Shown: positions 39,110 to 48,335 of the stretch, one piece after another
Position numbering within the stretch: position 1 is the stretch's first letter
How the letters are laid out: the number at the start of each line of letters is the position of its first letter
Source: Janthinobacterium sp. 67
Lineage (GTDB): Bacteria; Pseudomonadota; Gammaproteobacteria; Burkholderiales; Burkholderiaceae_D
Assembly: GCF_002797895.1 (NCBI RefSeq)
Contig: NZ_PGES01000001.1
Location: 372,001 to 436,000 of the forward strand
Direction: 5' to 3'
DNA: 64,000 nucleotides
The notes under the pieces: model-generated
Databases searched by the model: none
The model's input: only the letters and a program-made list of their open reading frames with translations
What the model was told of the DNA's origin: nothing
Translations under genes and position numbers: made by a program

Positions 39110-41665
39110 TCAATACACGTCGCGGCGGTAGCGTCCCGCCGCCAGCAGGGCGTCGACGCCCTCCTGGCCCAGCACTTCTTGCAGTACAGCATCGATTCCT
39201 GCCGCCATGCCTTGCAGGCTGCCGCACACGTAGACGATGGCGCCTTGCGCCAGCCACGCGCGCAACTCGCCGGCGTTGGCGCGTAAGCGGTCCTGCACGT
39301 ATTGCCGTGCTTCGCCATCGCGCGAAAAGACCTTGTCCAGGCGCGCCAGGTGGCCAGCGTCGAGCCAGCCTTGCAACTCTGTGCCGCAGATGCTGTCAAA
39401 AGCTTGCTGGCGTTCGCCGAACAGCAACCAGTTGCGGGCCAGCCCCGCCCGCTGGCGCGCGCGTAGATGCGCACGCAAGCCGGCCAGGCCGGAACCGTTG
39501 CCGATATAAATACAGGGCACGTCGACGAGAGCGGGCGCGAAGGCGGGATTGGCTTGCAGGCGCAAGCGGATGGGGCTGCCCAGCGGGGCGAAACGCGTGA
39601 GCCAGCCGGAACAGACGCCAAATCCCTGATTGTCCTCGCCCGCATGGCGTTCCTGGCGCACCAGCAACTGCAGTTCGCCATCGGAGGGCAGCGAAGCGAG
39701 TGAATAGCTGCGGGGCGCGTGGCGGGCATTGTCGGGGTGGCTACCCTCGCTGCCGTCCGCGTTGCATGGAATGATTTCGGCCAGCGCGCCCGCTTCCCAG
39801 ATGGCGTCGGCCGGGCCCGTCAAGGTGATTTCATGCAATTCTCCACCCTGGCTGCCCGGGTTGAGCAGCACGCGGCGCGCCAGGCGCCACTTGGCATACG
39901 ACGCTTCTTCCTGCACGCCGATGGCATCGATGGCGCTGCCGCTGCAGCGGGCCAGCGCTGTGGACCAGTCGGCCAGGGCGGCAGGGTCGTGCTTGTCCAC
40001 TTCGATCAGCGGGAATAATGGATGGGCGCCCAGCGCTTGCAATTGCCGCGCCAGCGCATGGCCAAAGCCGCAAAAGGCGCTGTAATGGCGGTCGCCCAGG
40101 GCCAGCATGCCGAACTCCAGGCCCGCCAGCGGCGTGCCGGCTGTTGTTTGCAGCAGGCGCGCAAAGCGGCGCGTGCCGTCCGGCGCCTCGCCTTCGCCAA
40201 AGGTGCTGGCGACGATCAGGGCCCGTTCGTACTGGCACAATTGGGCGGGATCAAACCGGTCCAGCGACTGCACGGCGACGGCCACCCCCGCCTGCTGCAG
40301 GGCGCGCGCGCTTTCCAGGGCCAGGCGCTCGGCCTGACCCGACTGGCTGGCGTAGGCGACGAGCGTCGGCAAGCCGGTATTTGGCTTGTCCGCTGCGCCG
40401 GCGCCCAGCATGGCGCGCTGCGCCTGGACTGCCTGTTTTGCCTTGCGGCGGCCCAGGTACAGCATCCAGCCCGTGACGGCGAACAGGGGCAGGCCCAGGC
40501 TGGCCAAGGTAACGACGATGCGCCCCGGCAAGCCGAAATACGTGCCCATGTGTAGCGGATAAATGATGTTGACGAGGCGCGCACCGAGCCCCTGCTGGCT
40601 GTACGGCTCGTTTTCCGTGACCGTGCCGTCGGCCGGTGCAATGCTCATGCGGCTGCGCGCCCGTTCATGCGGCGCATCGCCGGCCAGCCACGTGAATTGC
40701 ACGGCTTCGCCGGCGCGCGTGGGCAGGCGCACGCTGGCCAGGGTCCAGCCGGCGGCGTGCTGCTGGAAGCGGGTCCAGGCCAGGCTGATGTCGACGACGG
40801 GCGCCTGCTCCTTGCCGCCGCCTTTTTTCGCGGGCGCCTGTGCCATCCTTGGCGGCTTGCCGGCCCAGGCGTCGATGTTGTCGCGCACCACGTCGTAGCT
40901 CCAGTAAATGCCCGTCAGGGTCAGCGCCACGTAGACGAGCAGGCACCAGGTGCCGGCCACGGCGTGCAGATTCCACAAAAAAGAGCGGCCCTTCAAGGCG
41001 GGATCGAAGGTCAGCCACGTGCGCCAGTCCAGAGGACGGCGGGGCCAGCGCAGATACAGGCCCGACAATGCCAGACCCAGCAGGCACAGGGCCAGTGCGC
41101 CCGCCACTTGCCGGCCCGGATCGCGGGGCAGCAGCAGCCAGCGGTGCAGCGATTCCGTCCACTCGAAAAATTCCGCACCCGTCAAAGCAGGCTGGGTCGC
41201 GCCCGTGTACGGATGCGCGTAGATGGACTCGCCGCGCCGCTGCCCATTCCTGGGCGCGAAGAACAGCCGTGGCGCCGCGCCCGCTTGCGCATACACGGTG
41301 ACCGAGGCCACGCGCTGGCCGTGTTCGGCGCCAGCGATGCTGCTCAGCTGGGCCGGCGTCAGAGGCGCCCGGGTTTCTACGGTTACATGGCGCACGCCGG
41401 GGTTCATGACATCAAGTAACTCATCCTTGAAGGCCAGGGTAGCGCCGCTGAGACCAATGATCACCAGCACCGTACCGGCCGTGATGCCGATAAACCAGTG
41501 CAATTGAAACCACACCTGCTTCCAGTTCCAGTGCCAGCGCCGTTGTTTTGGCGTAGCGGCAAGCTGGCGCACCGCGCACACGTCGTCGGTGCTGGCGCGC
41601 AACTGGGGGAGGGAAGAAGTGGTCATGGCGGCTTTCGATAGCGCCGCCATGCAGGTATCAGGCAT
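39110..41665 (-). CDS. PepSY-transmembrane / flavodoxin / NADPH-flavin reductase fusion
   Basis: An 851-residue fusion. Residues ~40-400 are a PepSY-associated membrane domain with four spans (QLHWFIGITAGTVLVIIGLS; ALALCLLGLALSGLYL; GRIVVTLASLGLPLFAVTGW), as in ferric-siderophore reductases. Residues ~430-560 are a flavodoxin-like FMN domain (PTLVAYASQSGQAERLALES). Residues ~600-851 are a CysJ-like FAD/NADPH reductase (PRSYSLASLP, IYIGNGSGLAGL, VYVCGSLQGMAAGID), ending GRYRRDVY like sulfite-reductase flavoproteins. It probably moves electrons from cytoplasmic NADPH across the membrane, for example to a ferric siderophore. A Fur-like box lies upstream. Starts at 41665 or 41626 are both possible. 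Confidence 0.85.
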   Translation of the reverse strand: MPDTCMAALSKAAMTTSSLPQLRASTDDVCAVRQLAATPKQRRWHWNWKQVWFQLHWFIGITAGTVLVIIGLSGATLAFKDELLDVMNPGVRHVTVETRAPLTPAQLSSIAGAEHGQRVASVTVYAQAGAAPRLFFAPRNGQRRGESIYAHPYTGATQPALTGAEFFEWTESLHRWLLLPRDPGRQVAGALALCLLGLALSGLYLRWPRRPLDWRTWLTFDPALKGRSFLWNLHAVAGTWCLLVYVALTLTGIYWSYDVVRDNIDAWAGKPPRMAQAPAKKGGGKEQAPVVDISLAWTRFQQHAAGWTLASVRLPTRAGEAVQFTWLAGDAPHERARSRMSIAPADGTVTENEPYSQQGLGARLVNIIYPLHMGTYFGLPGRIVVTLASLGLPLFAVTGWMLYLGRRKAKQAVQAQRAMLGAGAADKPNTGLPTLVAYASQSGQAERLALESARALQQAGVAVAVQSLDRFDPAQLCQYERALIVASTFGEGEAPDGTRRFARLLQTTAGTPLAGLEFGMLALGDRHYSAFCGFGHALARQLQALGAHPLFPLIEVDKHDPAALADWSTALARCSGSAIDAIGVQEEASYAKWRLARRVLLNPGSQGGELHEITLTGPADAIWEAGALAEIIPCNADGSEGSHPDNARHAPRSYSLASLPSDGELQLLVRQERHAGEDNQGFGVCSGWLTRFAPLGSPIRLRLQANPAFAPALVDVPCIYIGNGSGLAGLRAHLRARQRAGLARNWLLFGERQQAFDSICGTELQGWLDAGHLARLDKVFSRDGEARQYVQDRLRANAGELRAWLAQGAIVYVCGSLQGMAAGIDAVLQEVLGQEGVDALLAAGRYRRDVY

Positions 41666-41699
41666 GGCGGGGAAGAAGGAAGGCTGACATATTAACGCA

Positions 41700-41718
41700 A
41701 ACGAGAATCATTCGCAAA
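41700..41718 (-). promoter_or_regulatory. Fur-like box before the PepSY reductase
   Basis: AACGAGAATCATTCGCAAA, close to the Fur consensus core GAGAATCATT, 35-90 bases upstream of the possible starts of the fusion reductase. It predicts induction when iron is scarce. Confidence 0.6.
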
Positions 41719-41821
41719 TGATGGCAGCCTGTTTTCACGTGGCGGGGGCCATCCCCGTTTGCCTGATCGGGCACTATAGGCGCTACAATAGGGATACTGT
41801 TCACTAGTTCCCATTGCTGCC

Positions 41822-42922
41822 ATGACCACTTCCACACCGAATCTCGTCGTCACCCCGTCCGCCCACCCCTTGTCCGACGCCGAGCGCGCCGCGCGCATGG
41901 TCAACCCCGCTTTCGGCCGCATCTTCACCGACCACATGGTGGTGATTCCTTACCGTGACGGCAAGTGGCAGCAGGGCGAACTGAAGGCTTACGGCCCGCT
42001 GATGCTGGACCCGTCCGCCTCATCCCTGCACTACGGCCAGGCCATCTTCGAAGGCTACAAGGCGTTTGCCCAGCCGGACGGCAGCATCAAGACTTTCCGC
42101 CCGGAACAAAACGCCGAGCGCTTCAACCGCAGCGCCGCGCGCCTGGCCATGCCGGCCATTCCAGTCGAGCTGTTCCTGGAAGCGGGCGACGCGCTCATTT
42201 CGCAAGACCGCAACTGGGTGCCGAAGAACACGGGCGAAAGCCTGTACATGCGTCCGCTGATGATCGCCACGGACCCGTACCTGGGCGTGCGTCCGTCGGA
42301 AGAATACCTGTTCGTGCTGTTCGCCTCGCCGGCCGGCGCCTACTTCCCGAAAGGCGTGAAACCCGTCACCGTGTGGATCAGCGAAGACTTCGTGCGCGCC
42401 GCGCCGGGCGGCACCGGTGAAGCCAAATGCGCAGGCAACTACGCGGCCAGCCTGATGGCCCAGTCGCAAGCGCAAGAAAAGGGCTGCGACCAGGTCGTGT
42501 GGCTGGACGCCGTGCACCGCGAATTCATCGAGGAAATGGGCGGCATGAACCTCTTCTTCGTGTATAAAGATGGCGAAAAGATCACCGTCGTCACGCCGGA
42601 ACTGACGGGCACCTTGTTGCCAGGCATCACCCGCCGCAGCCTGCTGGAAATGGCGAAGGACCTCGGCTATGCGACGGAAGAGCGTAAATTGTCCGTCCAG
42701 CAATGGCGCGACGACATCGCCTCGGGCCGCATGACCGAAGTGTTCGCCTGCGGCACGGCCGCCGTCATCACGCCGGTGGGCGTGGCCAAGGCCAACGGTT
42801 TTGAAATGACGATCAACAACAATGAAAACGGCGCCGTCACCCTGGCCCTGCGCGAAGCGCTGCTGGGCTTGCAGCATGGCACGGCGGCCGATACGCATGG
42901 CTGGATGCATAAAGTTTGCTGA
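41822..42922 (+). CDS. ilvE: Branched-chain amino acid aminotransferase
   Basis: IlvE exchanges the amino group between glutamate and the keto acids of valine, leucine and isoleucine, using pyridoxal phosphate. The 366-residue product belongs to the longer BCAT (type II) group. It shows SSLHYGQAIFEGYKAF, YMRPLMIATDPYLGV, GEAKCAGNYAASLMAQ with QVVWLD downstream, and EVFACGTAAVITPVG. The PLP lysine is in GEAKCAGNY. A terminator follows. It is a single gene far from leuA but in the same pathway. Confidence 0.95.
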   Translation: MTTSTPNLVVTPSAHPLSDAERAARMVNPAFGRIFTDHMVVIPYRDGKWQQGELKAYGPLMLDPSASSLHYGQAIFEGYKAFAQPDGSIKTFRPEQNAERFNRSAARLAMPAIPVELFLEAGDALISQDRNWVPKNTGESLYMRPLMIATDPYLGVRPSEEYLFVLFASPAGAYFPKGVKPVTVWISEDFVRAAPGGTGEAKCAGNYAASLMAQSQAQEKGCDQVVWLDAVHREFIEEMGGMNLFFVYKDGEKITVVTPELTGTLLPGITRRSLLEMAKDLGYATEERKLSVQQWRDDIASGRMTEVFACGTAAVITPVGVAKANGFEMTINNNENGAVTLALREALLGLQHGTAADTHGWMHKVC

Positions 42923-42944
42923 TGTACACGTTTGACTGATACCG

Positions 42945-42971
42945 CGCCGGCACCCAGTTGCCGGCGTTTTT
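42945..42971 (+). terminator. Terminator of ilvE
   Basis: A perfect 8-bp stem, CGCCGGCA (42945-42952) with TGCCGGCG (42959-42966), followed by five T. It lies 23 bases after the stop. Confidence 0.9.
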
Positions 42972-42989
42972 ATATCTTGAAGGAATACG

Positions 42990-43706
42990 ATGAAAATTCG
43001 CTCTGTCTTGCCCGCGCTGGCCGCCGTTTTCCTCAGCCTGTCCGCTGGCGCCGTCCATGCGGCCGACGCCAGCTGCGCCATTCCGCGCAACGTCAGCTAT
43101 TACGATTACGATGTGAAGCCGTCGGACGAGAAAAACACGTGCTACAAGCAAAGCACCAACGTGCCCACCGATTACTTCATGCTGGCGCTGTCGTGGTCGC
43201 CGGGCTTTTGCGACAGCCAGCACCGCCGTGGCGCCGTGTCGAAAAAGGCAGCCTTCCAGTGCGCCGAGAGCAACCACTTCGGCTGGATCGTGCATGGCCT
43301 GTGGGCGCAGTCGAACAATCCCGCCACGTGCGAAGATATTTCCGTGACGCCGCCGCGCAAGACGGACATGCATCCGCGCTACTGCAAGGGCAATTTGCCG
43401 AAACTGGCGCCGTCGGACATCCTGCCCTATATGTGCATGCAGCCGGGCGAAGCCTTGCTGCAGGGCGAATGGGAAAAGCATGGCGCCTGCGATTTCGATA
43501 CGGCCAAGCAGTATTTCGAGAAGGAGCGCGAACTGTTCCTGGCCTTGAAGTTGCCGGACTCCACTATGCCGAAAAACGCGCTGTTCCAGTGGATGAAACA
43601 GCACAACCCGCAGCTCAAAGGCCGCTGGCTCGGCTATGAAAAGCATTCGGGCGAGTTGCGCATCTGTTATTCGAAAGATTTTAAAGTGATCGACTGCCAG
43701 AAGTGA
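42990..43706 (+). CDS. Ribonuclease T2 family protein, secreted
   Basis: A 238-residue periplasmic or secreted RNase of the T2 family. It has a signal peptide (SVLPALAAVFLSLSAGAVHA) and the two active-site blocks: WIVHGLWAQ (first histidine) and GEWEKHGACDFD (the glutamate-lysine-histidine set). FMLALSWSPGFCDS is the strand before the first block. Cysteines suitable for the family disulfides are present. Cleaves single-stranded RNA through a 2',3'-cyclic phosphate. An AAGGA lies before the ATG. It is a lone gene. Confidence 0.93.
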   Translation: MKIRSVLPALAAVFLSLSAGAVHAADASCAIPRNVSYYDYDVKPSDEKNTCYKQSTNVPTDYFMLALSWSPGFCDSQHRRGAVSKKAAFQCAESNHFGWIVHGLWAQSNNPATCEDISVTPPRKTDMHPRYCKGNLPKLAPSDILPYMCMQPGEALLQGEWEKHGACDFDTAKQYFEKERELFLALKLPDSTMPKNALFQWMKQHNPQLKGRWLGYEKHSGELRICYSKDFKVIDCQK

Positions 43707-43786
43707 TGGACCTTGCCTGCCGGCAGAGTCCGCCCATCCATGCTAGTGTATTGCCCGGATCAGCAAGATGAACAGGTAGTGTATTT

Positions 43787-45202
43787 ATGCAGCAGACTAG
43801 GCAGCGGCACACGCAAGCCCTCATGGTAGGCGAGGACGGCTTGCCGCCCGGCGCCCGTTTATGGGCCATGCTGGCGCTGGCCATCGGCGTCGGCATGGCC
43901 TCGCTCGATACGGCCATTGCCAACACGGCCTTGCCGGCCATCGCCGGCGAGCTGCACACGACACCGGCCGCTTCGGTCTGGATCGTGAACGTGTACCAGC
44001 TGGCCATGGTGGCGACCCTGCTGCCGTTTTCCGCGCTCGGCGAAATCGCCGGCTACCGGCGCGTGTTTATCTCCGGCATGTTCCTGTTTTCCTTGGCCTC
44101 GCTTGCCTGCGCGCTGGCCTGGTCCTTGCCCTCGCTGGTGGTGGCGCGGCTGTTCCAGGGCGTCGGCGCCAGCGCCATGATGAGCGTCAACACGGCGCTG
44201 CTGCGCGCCCTGTATCCGAAACACTTGCTGGGCCGCGCGTTCGGCAACAATGCGCTGGTGGTGGCCGTCGCGTTCGCCATCGGGCCCACGGCCGCCTCGC
44301 TGATCCTGGCGACGGCATCGTGGCCGTGGCTGTTCGCCATCAATGTGCCGCTGGGCGTGGCCGGATTTTTCCTCGCCAGCCGCATGCTGCCGGCGACAAA
44401 ACTGTCCGGTCACACCTTGGATGCGCGCACGGCGCTGTACAACGTGGGCGCCTTCGGTTTGCTGATCTTGTTGTTCGGCGACGCGGCCCATCACGCGGCC
44501 CTGTCGACCTTGCTGCCGGAACTGGTGGCCGTCGTGATCTTTTTTGTGTTGCTGTTGCGCCGCCAGGCGGGGCACGCGGCGCCCATGCTGCCGATCGACC
44601 TGTTTCGCCGTCCATTATTTCTGCTGTCGTCGCTGACGGCCATCTGCACGTTCGCCGCGCAGGGGCTGGCGTTTGTCTCGCTGCCATTCTATTTTGAAGT
44701 GACACTGGGCCGTTCGCCCGTCGAGACGGGTTTCCTGATGACGCCATGGGCCGTGCTGGTGGCCGTGATGGCGCCCGTGGCCGGGCGCCTCAGCGACCGG
44801 TATTCGCCGGGCGTGCTGGGCGGCATCGGCCTGGCGGCGCTGGCCGGCGGCTTGCTGACACTCGTGTGGATACCGGCCCACCCCAGCGTCGTTGACATCG
44901 GCTGGCGCATGGCCTTGTGCGGTATCGGCTTCGGCTTTTTCCAGGCGCCCAATCTGAAAGCCATCATGGGCAGCGCGCCGCCCGAGCGGGCCGGCGGCGC
45001 CAGCGGCGTGGTGGCCACGTCGCGCCTGATCGGGCAAGCCACGGGCGCGGCGCTGGTCGCGTACTGCTTCACGGTCTCGGCCAGCCGGGGCACGACGTAT
45101 GCGCTGTGCCTGGCGGCAGGGTTCGCCGCCGTGGCCAGCATCGCCAGCTTCTCGCGCCTCGTGGTGGCGCAGCCGGCGTGGCTGCAAGGCAAAGGCAGTT
45201 AA
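43787..45202 (+). CDS. MFS transporter (DHA2/EmrB-like drug efflux)
   Basis: A 471-residue membrane transporter of the major facilitator superfamily. The first segments carry IGVGMASLDTAIANTALPAI, the EmrB/QacA-type motif in helix 1, and the loop GEIAGYRRVFISGM; motif C (AIGPTAASLILATASWPWLF) marks it as a drug:proton antiporter. 12 to 14 spans are expected. There is no cotranscribed EmrA-like adaptor, and it converges with the acyl-CoA synthetase gene. The substrate is unknown. Confidence 0.88.
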   Translation: MQQTRQRHTQALMVGEDGLPPGARLWAMLALAIGVGMASLDTAIANTALPAIAGELHTTPAASVWIVNVYQLAMVATLLPFSALGEIAGYRRVFISGMFLFSLASLACALAWSLPSLVVARLFQGVGASAMMSVNTALLRALYPKHLLGRAFGNNALVVAVAFAIGPTAASLILATASWPWLFAINVPLGVAGFFLASRMLPATKLSGHTLDARTALYNVGAFGLLILLFGDAAHHAALSTLLPELVAVVIFFVLLLRRQAGHAAPMLPIDLFRRPLFLLSSLTAICTFAAQGLAFVSLPFYFEVTLGRSPVETGFLMTPWAVLVAVMAPVAGRLSDRYSPGVLGGIGLAALAGGLLTLVWIPAHPSVVDIGWRMALCGIGFGFFQAPNLKAIMGSAPPERAGGASGVVATSRLIGQATGAALVAYCFTVSASRGTTYALCLAAGFAAVASIASFSRLVVAQPAWLQGKGS

Positions 45203-45206
45203 GCGC

Positions 45207-46841
45207 CTAGACGTCGATGGCCTTGTCCGATTGCATGCGCTTGCGCAATTCGAACTTCTGGATCTTGCCCGTCGACGTGCGGGGCAGGGGACCGAAATAA
45301 ATGGCTTTCGGCACCTTGAAACCGGCCAGGTTGTTCTTGCAGAACGCGATCAATTCCGCTTCCGTCACCGTGCCGCCTTCGCGCAATTCGACGAAGGCGC
45401 ACGGCGTCTCGCCCCATTTTTCGTCCGGCTGGGCGATGACGGCGGCGGCCAGCACTTGCGGGTGGTGGTAGAGCGCATCTTCCACTTCTACGCTGGAAAT
45501 GTTTTCGCCGCCGGAAATGATGATGTCCTTGCTGCGGTCCTTCAGCTTGATATAGCCGTCCGGATACATGACGCCGAGGTCGCCCGTGTGGAACCAGCCA
45601 CCGGCGAACGCTTCCTGCGTCGCCTTTTCATTTTTCAGATAGCCCTTCATGCAGATGTTGCCACGGAACATGATCTCGCCGATCTGTTCGCCGTCGGCCG
45701 CCACGGGCTGCATCGTTTCCGGGTCGAGCACGGCGACGGCGCTTTGCAAGTGGTAGCGCACGCCCTGGCGCGATTTCAATACGGCCCGCTCTTCCTGCGA
45801 CAGCGCGGCCCACTCGTCCTGCTCGGCGCAGATGGCGGCCGGGCCATACACTTCCGTCAAGCCATACGAGTGGATCAGGTCGAAACCCATGGCTTCGATC
45901 TTCGCCACCATGGCCGCCGGCGGCGGCGCGCCAGCCACCATGCCGCGCACGGTCCAGCTTATGCCGTCGCGCCAGTTGGCCGGCGCGTTGGCCAGGGCCG
46001 CATGCACGATGGGCGCGGCGCAATAGTGGGTGATGCGCAATTCGCGCATCAGGTCGAACACGAGCTTCGGTTCGAACTTGCGCAGGCACACGTTGACGCC
46101 GGCGCGGGCGGCGACCGTCCACGGGAAGCACCAGCCATTGCAGTGGAACATGGGCAAGGTCCACAGGTAGACCGCATGCTTGGGCATGTCCCACTCTAAT
46201 ATGTTCGACAGGGCATTGAGGGCCGCGCCGCGGTGGTGGTAGACGACGCCTTTCGGGTCGCCCGTGGTGCCGGACGTGTAGTTGAGGGCGATGGCGTCCC
46301 ATTCGTCCGCCGGCGGCTGCCAGTCGTACTCGGGGTCGCCGCCGGCCAGCAGGCTTTCATAGTCGAGGTCGGAAAAAGCATCCACTTCCGGTCCCAGCAG
46401 GTCGTTGACCTGGATCACGCGCAAGCCGGGAATCTGCGCCGCCATCTGGCGCGCCAGTTCCGCAAATTCCGTGTCGGCCAGCAAGACTTTCGCCTGGCCG
46501 TGGCGCAGCATGAAGGTCAGCGACGCCAGGTCGAGGCGGATGTTGAGGGCATTGAGGACGGCGCCGGCCATGGGAACGCCAAAGCTCGCTTCCACCATGG
46601 CGGGCGTGTTCGGCAACATCACGGCGACCGTATCACCCGTGCCCACGCCCAGCTTGACGAGGCCGGACGCCAGGCGGCGCGTGCGCGCATACGTTTCGCG
46701 CCACGTCTGGCGCAGGCTGCCATGTGCAATTGCCAGGCGATTGCCATATACTGCGGCTGCCCTGGCGATATAGTCGAGCGGGGTGAGGGCGGCGTAGTTG
46801 GCGCTGTTCTTGCCGAGGCCGGTGTTGAAATCAGGTGTCAT
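45207..46841 (-). CDS. Acyl-CoA synthetase (AMP-binding, medium/long chain)
   Basis: A 544-residue ATP-dependent acid--CoA ligase from ATG 46841 (AGGAGAC upstream). It shows the AMP-binding motif NYTSGTTGDPKGVVYHHRGA, the middle region YGLTEVYGPA, the hinge GWFHTGDLGVMYPDGYIKLK and the catalytic lysine region in LPRTSTGKIQKFELRK. It resembles fatty-acyl ligases of the AlkK/FadD3 kind with broad medium-chain use. It is divergent from a Crp/Fnr regulator gene, which may control it through the inverted repeat between them. Confidence 0.9.
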   Translation of the reverse strand: MTPDFNTGLGKNSANYAALTPLDYIARAAAVYGNRLAIAHGSLRQTWRETYARTRRLASGLVKLGVGTGDTVAVMLPNTPAMVEASFGVPMAGAVLNALNIRLDLASLTFMLRHGQAKVLLADTEFAELARQMAAQIPGLRVIQVNDLLGPEVDAFSDLDYESLLAGGDPEYDWQPPADEWDAIALNYTSGTTGDPKGVVYHHRGAALNALSNILEWDMPKHAVYLWTLPMFHCNGWCFPWTVAARAGVNVCLRKFEPKLVFDLMRELRITHYCAAPIVHAALANAPANWRDGISWTVRGMVAGAPPPAAMVAKIEAMGFDLIHSYGLTEVYGPAAICAEQDEWAALSQEERAVLKSRQGVRYHLQSAVAVLDPETMQPVAADGEQIGEIMFRGNICMKGYLKNEKATQEAFAGGWFHTGDLGVMYPDGYIKLKDRSKDIIISGGENISSVEVEDALYHHPQVLAAAVIAQPDEKWGETPCAFVELREGGTVTEAELIAFCKNNLAGFKVPKAIYFGPLPRTSTGKIQKFELRKRMQSDKAIDV

Positions 46842-46922
46842 GCTTGTCTCCTGGTAAAAGAATCTTGTAGCTCCCTGTTTCGGGATTGATGGGGCCAGCA
46901 TAGCACCGGCGCTGTAAAATCA

Positions 46923-46940
46923 CTGTCATCTTAGTGACAG
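46923..46940. promoter_or_regulatory. Inverted repeat between the ligase and Crp/Fnr genes
   Basis: CTGTCA (46923-46928) and TGACAG (46935-46940) around a 6-base spacer, 15 bases before the regulator start. The spacing and TGACA-like arms fit a binding site for a Crp/Fnr-type dimer, probably the adjacent regulator. Confidence 0.5.
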
Positions 46941-46954
46941 GTCTGAAGGATGGA

Positions 46955-47656
46955 ATGGATAGCAACGATAGTGTAGACCGTGCCGTGCCCGAACTCGACA
47001 GCCACGACTGGTTCGCGGCCCTCGATGCGCGGCACCAGACCCTGTTGCGCGCCGGCAGCGTGGTCCGGCATGTCGAGGCGGGCGCCTTCATCACGCGGCG
47101 CGGCGAACCGTCCGCGCACTGGATCGGCGTGCACACGGGCTTGATCAAGCTGGCCGTCTACAACGCCGATGGGCGCGGTGCCACGTTTTCCGGCGTGCCG
47201 GCCGGCGGCTGGTGCGGCGAGGGCAGCGTGCTCAAGCGCGAACTGCGCCGCTACGACGTGGTGGCCGTGCGCGCCGCGGACATCATCCTCGTGCCCGCGG
47301 ACCTGTTTCATCTGCTGCTGGCCGAGAGCCTCTCCTTTAACGCCTTCGTCATCCGCCAACTGAACGAACGCATGGGGCAATTCATCGCCACCATCCAGAA
47401 CCAGCGCCTGCTCGCCGTCGACGCGCAAGTGGCGCAAGCCATCGCGCAGCTGTTCCACCCCATGCTATATCCGCGCACTTCCCGCGTGCTTGAGCTGTCG
47501 CAGGAAGAAATCGGCTTGCTGACCGGCATTTCGCGCCAGCGCGTGAACCAGGCGCTGGGCCATCTGGCCGAACTACAGCTCATCAGCATTGCCTATCAGT
47601 CGATTCGCGTCGTCGACCTCGACGGCTTGCGCCATTACGGCGTAGCGTCGCTGTGA
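46955..47656 (+). CDS. Crp/Fnr-family transcriptional regulator
   Basis: A 233-residue regulator from ATG 46955 (AAGGA four bases upstream; a GTG at 46934 is the alternative). The N-terminal cyclic-nucleotide-binding-like domain runs from LLRAGSVVRHVEAGAFITRR to VRAADIILVPADLF; the Crp phosphate-binding arginine motif is altered, so a cAMP ligand is unlikely. The C-terminal helix-turn-helix is EIGLLTGISRQRVNQALGHL. It lacks the cysteine set of Fnr. It is divergent from the acyl-CoA synthetase gene, which suggests control of fatty-acid use. Confidence 0.86.
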   Translation: MDSNDSVDRAVPELDSHDWFAALDARHQTLLRAGSVVRHVEAGAFITRRGEPSAHWIGVHTGLIKLAVYNADGRGATFSGVPAGGWCGEGSVLKRELRRYDVVAVRAADIILVPADLFHLLLAESLSFNAFVIRQLNERMGQFIATIQNQRLLAVDAQVAQAIAQLFHPMLYPRTSRVLELSQEEIGLLTGISRQRVNQALGHLAELQLISIAYQSIRVVDLDGLRHYGVASL

Positions 47657-47718
47657 TGACAGACTGCCTGCGCGATGTATGGCATGCTGGCGGCTCGTTC
47701 ACCACATTGACCTGACGC

Positions 47719-48312
47719 ATGGCCCTCGTTTCCGATCATCCCTTGCACTTGCTGGGCTTGCGCTTTCCGCTCCGGCTGCGCGTCACCGTGCGCCAGGGTT
47801 TTGTGACCTTGCACAATGAAATCACGACCAAGAAGCTGGCCAGCGGCGACAGCTTCGTCGTGCCCGCCTTTTTGCGCTTCGCTTGCGACGTGATGCCGGG
47901 GCGGGGCAAGCCGGCCGTGTTTACCTTGGCGCTGGAAGACGACGAGCCCGATGGCGGCCACGGCGGCGGCAAGCGCTGGAGCCAGGCGCTGGCCCAGCAT
48001 ATCTTTGATACGCCGCAAGGCAAATGGACGGCGGCGCGCCTGGCGGCCCTGTGGCAAGTGACGCCGCACAAGGCCAGGGCACGATTGTTTTCCGAAGGCG
48101 AGGCATTGCTCAGCCTGGTGCGCGAACAGCGCTTGGCGCACGCGCTGCACACGGCGGCGCAAGCGGATGCCGATGGCGAACACGGCGAGCGCGACCTGGC
48201 GCAAGTGGCGGCCGGCTCGGGCTTTGCCTCGATCCCCGCGTTTTGCGACGCTTGCGTGGATGTGGCCGGCGTGCGCCCCAGCCTGTTCCTGCGCGGCCAG
48301 GCGCCCGGATAG
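47719..48312 (+). CDS. AraC-type helix-turn-helix protein
   Basis: A 197-residue putative regulator. The N-terminal ~80 residues resemble a small cupin-like sensor (VTVRQGFVTLHNEITTKKLA, GDSFVVPAFLRFACDVM). The C-terminal part has the double helix-turn-helix of AraC proteins in weak form: WTAARLAALWQVTPHKARAR and LAQVAAGSGFASIPAFCDAC, ending VAGVRPSLFL. It lies directly upstream of the DUF2946-SCO-PCuAC genes, but they have their own likely promoter, so a role in controlling them is only a guess. Confidence 0.7.
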   Translation: MALVSDHPLHLLGLRFPLRLRVTVRQGFVTLHNEITTKKLASGDSFVVPAFLRFACDVMPGRGKPAVFTLALEDDEPDGGHGGGKRWSQALAQHIFDTPQGKWTAARLAALWQVTPHKARARLFSEGEALLSLVREQRLAHALHTAAQADADGEHGERDLAQVAAGSGFASIPAFCDACVDVAGVRPSLFLRGQAPG

Positions 48313-48335
48313 CCAGACTCCGTTATAATCGGGCC

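Noticed and set aside
42990..43706. RNase T2 as a toxin partner of the barstar gene
   Set aside because: RNase T2 is not related to barnase, is exported with a signal peptide, and lies 36 kb away.
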